Below the pieces are notes generated by a model. It saw only the letters and a program-made list of their open reading frames with translations. It was not told the DNA's origin and made no database searches. From Pratylenchus scribneri (lineage: Eukaryota > Nematoda > Chromadorea > Rhabditida > Pratylenchidae): a stretch of 64,000 nucleotides of DNA. Each line of letters starts with the position of its first letter. Positions within the stretch are counted from its first letter, which is position 1. This document shows, piece by piece, positions 10,578-21,055 of the stretch. The translations under genes and the position numbers were made by a program. The stretch covers positions 186,001-250,000 of the forward strand of contig JAQSEB010000111.1 of NCBI GenBank assembly GCA_030063045.1, read 5' to 3'.

Positions 10578-11263
10578 GGCCAGAATATTTTTTTGAAGAG
10601 ATTAGCTAAAATTTTGTGAAAGAAAAATTGGGAAAAAATTGGTGAATGAATCTGTTTTCTTGAGGAAGGGAAATGGTGGCTTTGGGACAAAATAAAATTG
10701 AATTGAGAAAATTGGGAACAGCTGCCGTAAAAATATTTTGGTTTATTTTGTTGTGCCCCCGGCGGGAGACTAATTCGGGATCAAAAAAATGAGAAAAAAT
10801 GAATGGAGAAAATGGTTGACTGGTTGATTTATGGCCGAATTAAATTGATTTGGCTTCAAATCCGCTGGAATTGAATTTTATTTTTGATTGGAATTGGATC
10901 CAGATGTTCTCTCTTCTCATTTTGAGGGCCAATTTTATAGAAAATTATTTGAATTTTTGAATTAACTTATTTTAAAATCATATTTTATTAAATAAAAATA
11001 TAATAATTACATTAATATACTTTTTATATTCATTTATTAATGTACAATTTTGATTTATTTTATTGGGTTGGTTTCTTCAAATTCGCTAGAATTGTAATTT
11101 CGAATTAAATTTTATTTTTTGATTGGATCCAGATGCTCATACTCCGTCATTTTGAGAGCAAATTTTATAGAAAATTATATAAATTATTTTATTTTAAATT
11201 AAATTATTTACGCATAAAATGAAATATTAAATAAAATAAAATAATTATTATGCTTTTTATAAA
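10578..11263. other. Intergenic region upstream of the EF-hand gene
   Basis: Holds the promoter side of the minus-strand EF-hand gene and the 3' end of the transporter gene. Two similar segments, around 10860-10990 and 11080-11190, share GATTGGATCCAGATG, TTTTGAG and AATTTTATAGAAAATTAT; this is a local duplication of about 110 bp. No coding sequence. Confidence 0.5.
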
Positions 11264-14234
11264 TTAATGCACAATTTTTGATAATTTTGGTGTTCGAATT
11301 TCAATTTGAATTGGTCCATTCCCATTTTCATTTTGTGTCATTGCCCATTGTTGTACTTTTGCTGGAAAAATTAGTAAAATAAATATTCAAAATTTATTAA
11401 AAATTTACCGGAAGCAGAAATGATGAAAAATATGGCACAAAATAAATTGCATGCTGAAATAACGAACCAAATTTGTCGCCATTCTTCCAATGTTCCCTTT
11501 TAATTAATTAATTAATTAATTAATGAAATAATTAATTAATTTAATTATTATTTTAATTAGTTTGTTTTTACATGTCGAACAATTGTGGAAACGACAATTG
11601 GCGAAATTCCACTGGTAATTATGGCCATTGCTGTGGAAACTGAGCTAATTGTGCCACTGAAACGAGGCCCAATTGAAATCAATTGCGTGAGAAATCCACT
11701 GGCATTGGCTCCATAACTGATGCCTAAAAAGGGAATAAATATTTTTTAATTTGCTGATTATTTTTAAAAAAAAATTAGAAAAAATTACTTGAATTAACTA
11801 AATTTTAGATATGTAAAATACCTATTCGATTTTTATATTTTTTTCAAATTAAAAATATTAAAAATAACAGACAACGGCCTTTCCTTTCATCCTACTGTAC
11901 CCACACTTTTTTCCTAATCAACTTGTCACCCTATCAATCAAATATTGCCTCAATCTGCCCTTTTAAAACCCACTCTTTTCCCTCATTATGCTTTCTATCC
12001 TTCACATTTTTATCATATTTTCTCGCACAATAAAAAAAGAATAATTTAAAGTCGTTTCCCTTATCACTACCCCGTTTATTGGACCACTGGGAGCTTTTAG
12101 GCTTCAGGCGAAGGTTTGGTGTCTTGCATCAAACAACTTTAACCCTAGATCTTTTTTGCCTAGATTAGGTGTTAGGACTAATAATAATTAACCCCATAAA
12201 GCCATAAAAATGGCAGCTAATCCATTTGTGCCGCAGCCCACGAAAAGTCCAATGCAAAGTGCGGCAATAGCGGCGCCAAAATTGGCTGAAAGAAAATATT
12301 AAAATTTTAATAATTTTAAAATATTACCAATTCCCTGAAATAATTTCGCCGTATTCGTCGGGCTAAGCATTTTCCTTTTGATCAAAGAATCGGCCAAACT
12401 GCCGAAAACAATTTTTGAGCAAATCATTCCAACGAAGGGAATTACGGAGAAAAAGCCATTCTAAAAATGCGAAAAAAAATGTCAAATTTATTATTTCATT
12501 TTTTTTCGTACATTTCGCAGATTCAATTGAACAACTTCCTTGAAGAATGTTGGCAAATAGGATTGTAAAATTACATTGCAAAATGTGTAATTGGATTGGC
12601 CCAAAATGCCAGCATATAATGGCAAACTTTTGGCCATTTGCCGCCAAGGAATTGGGCCATTCGTCTTTTTGGGAATTTAACGTGAAAAATCGATTATTTT
12701 GTCCATACTTTTTTGCATTTTTGTCCCAAACTTGCGGTGATCATTTTTTGTTCCTTTTCGCCAATCCATCGACTCTCTTCCGGATTATTTGAGGCAAAAA
12801 TGGACCAAAGTGCGAGGCAAAGCATTCCCATTAATCCTTTGGAATAATTAAATTATTCATATTTTATAGATTGGACCAACCAAAAGTGTAAAATATTGTT
12901 GGCCAGCCATCGAAAATTTCTAATGCGCAAAGGCGAGAGGAAAGCAAAAGTGCCGAAAGTGCGGCGAATTGATTGCCCAAAGTGCAAATTGCAACCATCA
13001 AACTTCGTTCGCCCGGCGGAAACCAACGAGCGGAGGCAGAGGCAAGGGTGGGCATCACAAAACCCTGCGAAAATATTAATAATAAATTTAATTTGAATAT
13101 TTTTGGAGGACTTCGCCAAATCCCATGAATATTCGGGCAGCGAAGAAAACATTATAATTAATTGAGACGAATAAAGGAGAAAACAGGGAGACAAGGGAAT
13201 AATCGGCAATGGCCAAAGAAATTAACAATTTTGCGCCGAAACGATCGGCTAAATAGCCGGAAAACCAAACAGTAAAAAAACTTCCATAGAATGTTGCACC
13301 AAAAAGTTGGGCTTGTTCAGCCGTGGACCATTCCAAAGTGCCCTAAAATACAACGTAATTGAGTGCGATTTGAAGGGTGGATTTACTCTATAGCCCATTT
13401 GCTTGGAGATGTCATCATTTTGGTGGGATTTCTGTTTCGGACATTTTTCATCATTGAGCAATGTTTTTGGCATTGAAAATGTTGAATGTGATTGATTATT
13501 GGCCACAATATGGCCATTTTCTTTCATATGGACAGCAGTTGAATTGACCATACAAACCTGGCAATGATTAATTTCTTCATTATTTTAATTAATTAATTTT
13601 TATATTCACTGATATTAATTTTTGTATCCCCAAAAGTAGTTTTTTAGACTTCAAATAAATCAGAAACCAATTTTAGAGTCTATCAACTTTATAACAATTT
13701 GTAGATCTCATAAAGACGCATCGAATGATAAATAAAATGTCAGGTTTCGGTCCAAAATTAAAGTGTTTAAAACCAAAAACTGGAAATAAAGTTTAAATGG
13801 TTTTTTTTACTTGCTCAATTTCGATTAAACTAAGAAATATATATGTCAAAGACTCGTCTCAATAAAATCTACAAATTGTTTAGATTTGTAGGGTTTAAAA
13901 CCAATTTCGGATTTCTTAGAAAAAAATTTTTTGGGTAAAAAATGTAAAATTTGGGCTAATAAAATAAATTTTGAGCAAAAATTGCCTTCCTTAATTTATT
14001 CATAATTATTTTATTCAATATAAATTAAAATATATTCACCATTGCCATACTCAAATTCATTCGCATTGATGTGTACGAATATGTGGCCAATGCCAACAAA
14101 AGTGCAATACAAAAACGGAATTTACCGAAGAATGGGCTACGGTTCTTTGATTTTGCCGCAGGCCGAAATATTGCATTGTCATCCTTTTTTGTATGGGAAA
14201 CGGCAAATATTTTTGTTAAATTTTTATTGGACAT
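11264..14234 (-). CDS. SLC17/sialin-type major facilitator transporter
   Basis: Multi-exon MFS protein of the SLC17 group (sialin, vesicular glutamate and phosphate transporters), predicted to have 12 membrane helices in lysosomal, synaptic-vesicle or plasma membrane. Diagnostic segments in order: FRFCIALLLALATYSYTSMR then MNLSMAMV (TM1 with the family Arg-Met-Asn), LEWSTAEQAQLFGATFYGSF, FSGYLADRFGAKLL (the MFS loop 2-3 motif), FMGFGE joined to GFVMPTLASASARWFPPGER, PLYAGILGQSNYTFC, LQSYLPTFFKEV and GISYGANASGFLTQLISIGP. The C-terminus is hydrophilic (IQIEIRTPKLSKIVH). The extracellular loop after TM1 is long and carries HMKENGHIVANNQS. The start at 14234 is an ATG, but an upstream exon may exist (14366-14641). 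The substrate cannot be told from sequence. Confidence 0.9.
13616..13935. mobile_element. Inverted-repeat element, family 3 copy A, in a transporter intron
   Basis: Left arm includes AACAATTTGTAGATCTCATA near 13695; right arm includes the inverse (AAAATCTACAAATTGTTTAG near 13865) and GGGTTTAAAACCAATTTCGG. The same layout and many identical words (GTTTAAAACC, TTTCGATT) occur at 38930-39190. Non-coding, so a non-autonomous inverted-repeat element. Confidence 0.6.
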
Positions 14235-14340
14235 TTTTTTTATTAAATTTGGACTAATGTAATGGTTTATTTTATTTGAGAAATTTTTGGGGAGGTATTT
14301 GAATATTTTGTAATATTTTCTATTTTGTATTTGTGGTCAC

Positions 14341-14353
14341 CCCCCCCCCCCCC
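14341..14353. repeat. Poly-C tract
   Basis: Thirteen consecutive C on the plus strand, just outside a possible splice donor of the transporter's upstream exon. A similar C run lies near 43083. Confidence 0.9.
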
Positions 14354-14365
14354 ACCCCTCCTCAC

Positions 14366-14641
14366 CTCTTCATCAATGAGCAAAGGATTAATAAAGTCGT
14401 CGACGCCTCCCAATTTGTCATTTTTTGTCCATTTTTGTGGGCCATTTTCTCCATTTCTATCAGTACTTTGATCATCAAAATCAACATAAATTGGAGAACA
14501 ATGGCCTTTTTCCTGCCTTCCATCTTCATTTCTAACTACACTTTCTTGGATATCTTTTCCTCGGGAATTTGTATTTTTCCCAATTTTTTGTCCATCCATA
14601 GAGATGGGCATGGGAATTTTGTCATCATTGAGGATTTGCAT
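14366..14641 (-). CDS. Possible upstream (N-terminal tail) exon of the SLC17-type transporter
   Basis: Starting at an ATG at 14641, an uninterrupted 92-codon frame encodes a hydrophilic, acidic segment (KIPMPISMDGQKIGKN, YVDFDDQSTDRNGENG, DDFINPLLIDEE). It ends at an excellent donor GAG|GTGAGG. Joining in phase to the transporter would need the weak acceptor before GATGACAATGC inside the annotated first exon, replacing its first 17 residues. Vesicular SLC17 members have cytosolic N-terminal tails, so this is plausible, but it could be a separate or non-coding sequence. Confidence 0.35.
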
Positions 14642-14806
14642 TTTTTCCGAAATTGGTCTGTAAAATTGTTTGGACTGGAAAGTGGAAAGGACATAAAATA
14701 TAAAATAGATGGGATAAAATGGTGGATGGATTTGATGGCACCATGAAAACAATAATAAAAACAATGAGTCAATTTTGGTATTAGATTTTCTATTTTATAG
14801 CTGCTG

Positions 14807-15661
14807 TGTTGACGACACAACCCGAGAGGAAGGGCCAACTCAACCGCGGTCCACGACAACGCCCCGACAGGACGGATGGACCAAACCAAAGGAAGAAATG
14901 ATGATCCGGGGCAAGGCAGACGGCAGCCAAACCCGAACCGAACCAATGTCCACAGCAAAAGGCAGCTGAAGACGAACCAAATGTCCACGGCAATCCCCAC
15001 GGATGATGGACGAACCTGAAAGAGAAAACCCCAAAGCCAAGAACCGAAATTGAACCCAATAAACCAAATTTGAATTAAAGGCGATCAAATATTTATTGGG
15101 GCCAAAATAGATTATAAATGACAGCAATGGGGGGAAGGAATAAAGGAATCCAACAATTAGAGGGGTAAGGCGAGATCATTTTATATCCCATCGAGAGGGG
15201 CGTGGGCAACGGCCGAGATTCTTAATCGGGCAATGGGCCAACAAGAGAGCAAGAAGATCCTGTGCCAAAGCCAGTGGGAAGAGAGCCAAGTTGAGGAGGG
15301 GCAAGCCATTGTGCCATAGGAAGGGCCAATGGGCAGCAAGCCAATTCCAAGCAATTGGGGACGGGATAAGCGGCCGGCACAACAATGGCAAGCAATAAAG
15401 GAAGGGGGCCAAGCAGGCAAGAGCCAAGCCGTTTCAAATAATGGGCCCAAGCCAATTTGACAATTGGATGATCAGCCAATTTGATTTCTGCAAATGAAGG
15501 GAGAGGAGGGGAACCCAACTCACATCAGATTAAGATTGTTTTGGCCGTTTTTTTGCCATTTATAAACTAAAGTGGGAAAAAATGGGAAAAAGGCTATTAA
15601 ATTACATGATGAAAAGAATTAAAATTATTTAAAATTAATTTGACTAAAACTGTCGAAGACA
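14807..15661 (-). repeat. 3' LTR of the retrotransposon (right end of the transcript)
   Basis: 855 bp; in the element's minus orientation this is the downstream LTR. A TATAAAA lies at 15179-15185 and an AATAAA at 15092-15097 on the minus strand, giving a plausible U3-R-U5 division. Open frames of 80-98 codons inside it are shared with the other LTR and reflect composition, not genes. Confidence 0.92.
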
Positions 15662-15729
15662 GCCTGCCCACCAGGGCGGCCAGCTTTCAATAAGATAGCA
15701 GATTCCCAACGGCAAAAATTATTAAAAAG

Positions 15730-16165
15730 CTAGCGGTGATTTCAAATTGTAGAAATCATGAAAAAGCTAGCAATGATTTCGAAATGGCAGAAATCATGGT
15801 TGTTAAAGGGGCCAAAATGGGAACGAATAATTGATTCAAAAATGCGGGAATCAAGCCAACATAATTGATTTCAAAAGGCGGAAATCAAGTCAAATAATTG
15901 ATTTCAAAAGGCGGAAATCAAGTCAAATAATTGATTTCAAAAGGCGGAAATCAAGTCAAATAATTGATTTCAAAAGGCGGAAATCATTTGCCAGATTTCA
16001 AAGGCTGAAATCATTTGCCAGATTTCAAAGGCTGAAATCATTCGCCAATTTATTTCAAAGGCGGAAATCAAGCCAAAATAATTGATTTCAAACGGCTGAA
16101 ATCAGTATAATAATTAACTTGACCAATTAAGGCCCAAGGTGTTGATTTCTAAAGGCGGAAATCAA
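15730..16165. repeat. Array of short GATTTC...GAAATC hairpins inside the retrotransposon
   Basis: About a dozen successive small palindromes: arms GATTTC and GAAATC around an 8-9 base loop such as AAAAGGCG or AAAGGCT. They are at roughly 31-bp spacing in the regular part (15865-15990) and looser on both sides. In element orientation this lies between the gag-like stop codon and the 3' LTR. Confidence 0.85.
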
Positions 16166-17065
16166 TTCAAAATCAAGCAAATAAACTGGTGCAAAATGAT
16201 GTTGCACAAAATAATTGGAACGGATCATTTTTGTAGAAAAATAAGCAAAATGGACAATAAAAGGCCCGAGGACAAATCACTCTCAATTTATTCACAGAAT
16301 GAAAATACGCCATATTGACCTCATTGACTATAATCCACTATAGGGAAGGCAGTCAGCGGATTAGCTTCGCCATTCCCTGGGTCCCATAATTACAGTATTG
16401 TGGCCGACTTGGGCTTTGGAATGTTCATATTGGATGACCCAGCCATTTCTTTATGATATTGAATGGCTTGAAAAAATAGCAATAAGAATTAGAAGGATGA
16501 AATAATTTTTATCGACATTTCCTTCATTATTAAAAATAATCCTTTAAATTTAAAAAGAGAATTCAAAAAAATCGGCAATTTTAGATCTTTCCAAGTTTAC
16601 AATTTAAAGCCGATTGTGATCTCGGAAATCCAATTTAATATAGTAAATCAATTTAATATCCAAAATACCAATTAATATAGCCGCAAATAATTCGCGCAAA
16701 GGGCATTTTGTGACCGAAAAGGTCACAATAAGAAGCCAAGCCCAGGCTAGGGTGGCATTTCGATGGTGGCTTATTGCCAAACCGAATTGATTTAATCAAT
16801 AATAAAAATCAAAATCAGCAATTTTAATCCTTTGAAATTAGACTTTTGAAAATTATAAGGTCCATTAGAATTTGGGAAAACCATAGCAAATTATTATAAA
16901 TTTAATATAAAATAATTGTGGCGCAAATCGCAAAAAGGCCAATTAACATGGAGATTTGGCTTAAGCCGATTAAGTAATGTAAAATCTGCTTTAAAGATAA
17001 AGGGAAAAATCCAAGGAGTATGGTGCCCCAAGTCAAAAAAGGTATCAAAGGCCAATTAACGTGGC

Positions 17066-18499
17066 TCAAAAAGCTGATTGAATATTATGAGTCTGCCTAA
17101 TATTGGAATTGGAACGAAAGCCAATCAATATATAAATGCGACTCAAAAATTTACCGCAAAATATGGATTCTTCAGAGAATTTGGGAGGCGGCCAAGGGGG
17201 GATATCCGGCCACCAAAACAGGGTCGCCTTATCCACAAAATATGAAAGGCATCTCATTTTAATTGACCTTTCTTTGAATTGGACGGCTAATTCACACCAT
17301 CCTTTGATATAGTCCTTATAAAGAGCGTCCAAAGACCTTTTTATTCCCAGTAATTTTTGACAAATAATTTGATTGTGATTATGATGACTCCGCCTGAGGT
17401 CAAAGAGTGAAATGATTATTGACAATATTTTTCGCCAATTCAATTTTAAACTTTCACTGAATAAAATGTGCGAAGCGGCGTAAGTACTGCCAAAATTATT
17501 AAAGGAATAAATTTTAAGTAAAAATGAGATGAATTTTGACAGTTTTAATGATTTAATACTTGTCAAATTATTCTGTAATTCAAAAATAGGGGAAGTAATC
17601 TGTTCTCCCAAGATCTCTGTCCGATTTATTCGGCCCACATTATAGTCTTTATTGATGGATTGCGCTATGGGAGTAAGCGGCGAGATCAAAGATGAAGGAG
17701 AAAGAGGTGCCGACATATCGACAATGGAATTGGCTGGGGGCAGAATTTCATTTCCACCTTCCTCCAGAATTTTATTTTCATCTTCCTTCGAAATTTTATT
17801 ATTCATTTCTAATTTATCATCAAGATCAGAATTATTTTCTTCTATTTTTGGAATCTTTTCCTCTAAAATCATTTGCTTTGCATCGGGAATCTTTTCCAAA
17901 ATCATTTCATCAGCTTCGAGAATATTTTTATTTTCTAAAGGTTTCTCCTCTCTACCACATGGGAATAAATATGGCGGGAATTCCTTATCTCGATTGGAAA
18001 TTGGAAATTCCATTTTATCATTATTAAAATCCATAATGGATATTTTATTGCTAATTTTATAAATGCTTTGATAATACCGAGTTTTCGGTTTCCATATTTG
18101 TTCATTAGCAAAGCTTTCATCAGAAAATTCTTTTTTAATATTTAATGCCTCATATAATTTAGTCCGCCGCCCTTCAGGAGGACGAACAACTAAATCTAAT
18201 TTGAGCATTTTATCTCGTAAACAAGCGACAAGATTAGTCGGGTGATGCCCATTTGAACGAAAATTTTCAAAAATCAGTGTTTCGATTTCGAGATTTTCCT
18301 TAACAAGTTTAAAGAAAAATTCAGACCAGTCGTTCAGGCTTTTGTTTAATATATTAATTATTAGCCCAATTTTTACTGATAGGCTAGCCATTGCCTTCAA
18401 ATCTTTTGGATCTTTGGCCAAAAGCATGTCGGCTTCTGTGAGATAATTAACCGCTTGAAGTGATGGCAATGAGAATGATGCCCGAATTTTGTCGGACAT
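17066..18499 (-). CDS. Gag-like protein of the LTR retrotransposon
   Basis: Intact 477-codon frame from an ATG, placed after a 1.2-kb leader in the element. The N-terminal 120 residues are helical (MLLAKDPKDLKAMASLSVKI, NKSLNDWSEFFFKLVKENLE), the middle (about 190-290) is Glu/Lys/Asn-rich and disordered, and the C-terminal part is more hydrophobic (SFLLKIYSFNNFGSTYAASH, KATLFWWPDIPPWPPPKFSE). No CCHC zinc knuckle, protease DTG or reverse-transcriptase motif is present. Calling it Gag rests on its position and on being the sole ORF; BEL-type Gag is a possible match but unproven. Confidence 0.65.
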   Translation of the reverse strand: MSDKIRASFSLPSLQAVNYLTEADMLLAKDPKDLKAMASLSVKIGLIINILNKSLNDWSEFFFKLVKENLEIETLIFENFRSNGHHPTNLVACLRDKMLKLDLVVRPPEGRRTKLYEALNIKKEFSDESFANEQIWKPKTRYYQSIYKISNKISIMDFNNDKMEFPISNRDKEFPPYLFPCGREEKPLENKNILEADEMILEKIPDAKQMILEEKIPKIEENNSDLDDKLEMNNKISKEDENKILEEGGNEILPPANSIVDMSAPLSPSSLISPLTPIAQSINKDYNVGRINRTEILGEQITSPIFELQNNLTSIKSLKLSKFISFLLKIYSFNNFGSTYAASHILFSESLKLNWRKILSIIISLFDLRRSHHNHNQIICQKLLGIKRSLDALYKDYIKGWCELAVQFKERSIKMRCLSYFVDKATLFWWPDIPPWPPPKFSEESIFCGKFLSRIYILIGFRSNSNIRQTHNIQSAF

Positions 18500-19202
18500 T
18501 TTAATTGCCTTCTCTAATTAATGAATTTTACAAAGATAATGCTCTTTTAATTCAATAAAGAAAATTAATTTAAAATCCGACAATTTTAGAATATTCCGGA
18601 GTTTGATTTTGACAAAAAATCTGATTAGACTCACGGAAAATCAATTTAATATTTTAAAATAACTATCAAAAGGCTAAATTATATGCAATTTGATTAAAAA
18701 GGCCAATTAATGATGTAGGATCTACTTTAAATGGAATAGGCAAGATCCAATGAATATGATATCCCAATTAAAATTGATGAATTTTGCTTCAATTAATGGC
18801 CAGTAAGATAAAATAATTTGGCTATTCACAGATTGATTAAATGGTTAATAAAGATTTTGTGAAGTTGACCCAAGAATTATCTAATTGGCCAAGAGAAATT
18901 GAAAAGTTATCCCAGAGTTTTTTGTCTCTTTGGCCAGCAAAATGAAAATTTTCGCCTTAGTAGCTATTAAATATAAAATTGATTAAACACTTATGATTTT
19001 TCCTCAATGAATAGCTAAAGGAATTTGTTGGATTGCCAATCAGAAAATTTTGAAAGGCTAAATCCAGAATTTTTGCCTCAGGCCAATAAAAATTTTTTAA
19101 AATAGCTAATCAAAAATTGAGAATCTGAATTTGCCTTAAGGCCAATAAAAATAAATGAATTAATTAAAATTGATAATCGCAATTTAAAAGCGAAATCCCG
19201 AT

Positions 19203-19619
19203 TTTTTGCCTCAAAGGCTATTAATAATAATGGTTTGCCCTAAAGGCCCTATAATTTGCCACAATGGCTAATAATAATAATGATTTGCCCTAAAGGCCCT
19301 CTAATTTGCCTCAATGGCTATTAATAATAATGATTTGCCCTAAAGGCCCTCTAATTTGCCTCAATGGCTATTAATAATAATGATTTGCCCTAAAGGCCCT
19401 CTAATTTGCCTCAATGGCTAATAATAATAATGATTTGCCCTAAAGGCCCTCTAATTTGCCTCAATGGCTAATAATAATAATGATTTGCCCTAAAGGCCCT
19501 CTAATTTGCCTCAATGGCTAATAATAATAATGATTTGCCCTAAAGGCCCTCTAATTTGCCTCAATGGCTAATAATAATAATGATTTGCCCTAAAGGCCCT
19601 CTAATTTGCCTCAATGGCT
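19203..19619. repeat. 50-bp tandem repeat in the retrotransposon leader
   Basis: About eight copies of a 50-bp unit containing ATGATTTGCCCTAAAGGCCC and TCTAATTTGCCTCAATGGCT. A variable (TAA)n run separates units. It lies between the presumed primer-binding site and the gag-like ATG in minus orientation. Confidence 0.93.
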
Positions 19620-19670
19620 GATAAATTGAATAAATTGGGTTTCAAAAAATTAAACCCACCTGAAAATTCT

Positions 19671-19715
19671 GCCCGTGCAGCTCAGTCGGTAGAGCAACTG
19701 CTACTCTTAATCCAA
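19671..19715 (-). other. Presumed primer-binding site complementary to a tRNA-Lys-like 5' half
   Basis: Plus-strand reading resembles the 5' half of a tRNA. It starts GCCCG, then has the D-arm and box A (GCTCAGTCGGTAGAGCA), then an anticodon-loop-like CTCTTAA as in tRNA-Lys(CUU). The last base touches the LTR at 19716. In the element's minus orientation this is exactly the primer-binding position, with the tRNA fragment's 3' end abutting U5. The anticodon stem does not pair, and no T-arm follows, so it is not a functional tRNA gene. Confidence 0.65.
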
Positions 19716-20570
19716 TGTTGACGACACAACCCGAGAGGAAGGGCCAACTCAACCGCGGTCCACGACAACGCCCCGACAGGACGGATGGACCAAACCAAAG
19801 GAAGAAATGATGATCCGGGGCAAGGCAGACGGCAGCCAAACCCGAACCGAACCAATGTCCACAGCAAAAGGCAGCTGAAGACGAACCAAATGTCCACGGC
19901 AATCCCCACGGATGATGGACGAACCTGAAAGAGAAAACCCCAAAGCCAAGAACCGAAATTGAACCCAATAAACCAAATTTGAATTAAAGGCGATCAAATA
20001 TTTATTGGGGCCAAAATAGATTATAAATGACAGCAATGGGGGGAAGGAATAAAGGAATCCAACAATTAGAGGGGTAAGGCGAGATCATTTTATATCCCAT
20101 CGAGAGGGGCGTGGGCAACGGCCGAGATTCTTAATCGGGCAATGGGCCAACAAGAGAGCAAGAAGATCCTGTGCCAAAGCCAGTGGGAAGAGAGCCAAGT
20201 TGAGGAGGGGCAAGCCATTGTGCCATAGGAAGGGCCAATGGGCAGCAAGCCAATTCCAAGCAATTGGGGACGGGATAAGCGGCCGGCACAACAATGGCAA
20301 GCAATAAAGGAAGGGGGCCAAGCAGGCAAGAGCCAAGCCGTTTCAAATAATGGGCCCAAGCCAATTTGACAATTGGATGATCAGCCAATTTGATTTCTGC
20401 AAATGAAGGGAGAGGAGGGGAACCCAACTCACATCAGATTAAGATTGTTTTGGCCGTTTTTTTGCCATTTATAAACTAAAGTGGGAAAAAATGGGAAAAA
20501 GGCTATTAAATTACATGATGAAAAGAATTAAAATTATTTAAAATTAATTTGACTAAAACTGTCGAAGACA
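19716..20570 (-). repeat. 5' LTR of the retrotransposon (transcription start side)
   Basis: Copy of 14807-15661 at a constant offset of 4909; I saw no difference in the segments compared. TATAAAA at 20088-20094 on the minus strand is the likely promoter. Confidence 0.92.
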
Positions 20571-21055
20571 TGCTGATCATTTGGATTTGAGGATCAATTT
20601 ATTATTCTATTTTATTATTTGTCATAAAATAAATAATAATATTGTAAAATAATTAAATTAATACATCACAAAATTGAATTGATTTACTGGCCAATTTCCC
20701 CTTTCCAATAATATGGCCTAGTGCCTAGAAAGATCAATGGAAAAGAAAAAAAATAAAAAAATATTAAAATTAATTAAAAATAAAACATTTTATAGCTGAT
20801 CATTTGGATTCGGTAATCAATCTATTATTCGTCATAAAATAAATAATAAATAATAAAAAAAAATGCAAAATATTAAAATATTCATAAATTTAATTGATTT
20901 TCGCTGCTGAGTGAGCTAATAATGAAAAAAATTTTGCTGGTCAATTTCCTCTACAATAATGTGGCCTAGCGCCTAGAAAGATTAAATTATATTTGGAAAG
21001 AAGAATAAATGAAAAAAAAATGCTTAAATTAACTAAAAAGGAAAACATTTTATAT
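20571..21055. repeat. Imperfect tandem duplication flanking the retrotransposon insertion
   Basis: CTGATCATTTGGATT followed by ATCAATNTATTATTC and GTCATAAAATAAATAATA at 20572-20645 recurs at 20797-20850. Both copies end with TGGCCTAG-GCCTAGAAAGAT. TTTTATAGCTG precedes both the LTR element and the second copy, so the retrotransposon landed at the edge of the first unit. Confidence 0.7.

Larger units (their letters stand above)
14807..20570 (-). mobile_element. Complete LTR retrotransposon (5764 bp), gag-like ORF only
   Basis: Bounded by two 855-bp direct repeats that looked identical wherever compared, each beginning TGTTGACGAC and ending GTCGAAGACA (TG...CA ends). It is flanked by a 5-bp target duplication TGCTG at 14802-14806 and 20571-20575. 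Orientation is minus: the only long ORF (17066-18499), a TATAAAA with AATAAA about 85 bp downstream in each LTR, and the presumed primer-binding site all lie on that strand. No reverse transcriptase, protease or integrase frame is present, so it must depend on enzymes in trans. LTR identity means recent insertion. The LTRs are visibly richer in G and C than the host DNA. Superfamily (BEL, Gypsy, Copia) cannot be decided without pol. Confidence 0.93.

Noticed and set aside
15176..15518. Open frames of 83-98 codons in the LTRs (also 20085-20427)
   Set aside because: The same frames occur at the same place in both LTRs and overlap one another in several frames; they reflect the G+C-rich composition of the LTR.
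17652..18062. Plus-strand frame opposite the gag-like ORF
   Set aside because: Shadow of the intact minus-strand ORF, with Ser/Ile/Phe-rich complementary composition.
19671..19715. A functional tRNA-Lys gene
   Set aside because: Only the 5' half is present, the anticodon stem does not pair, there is no T-arm or 3' end, and it abuts an LTR.
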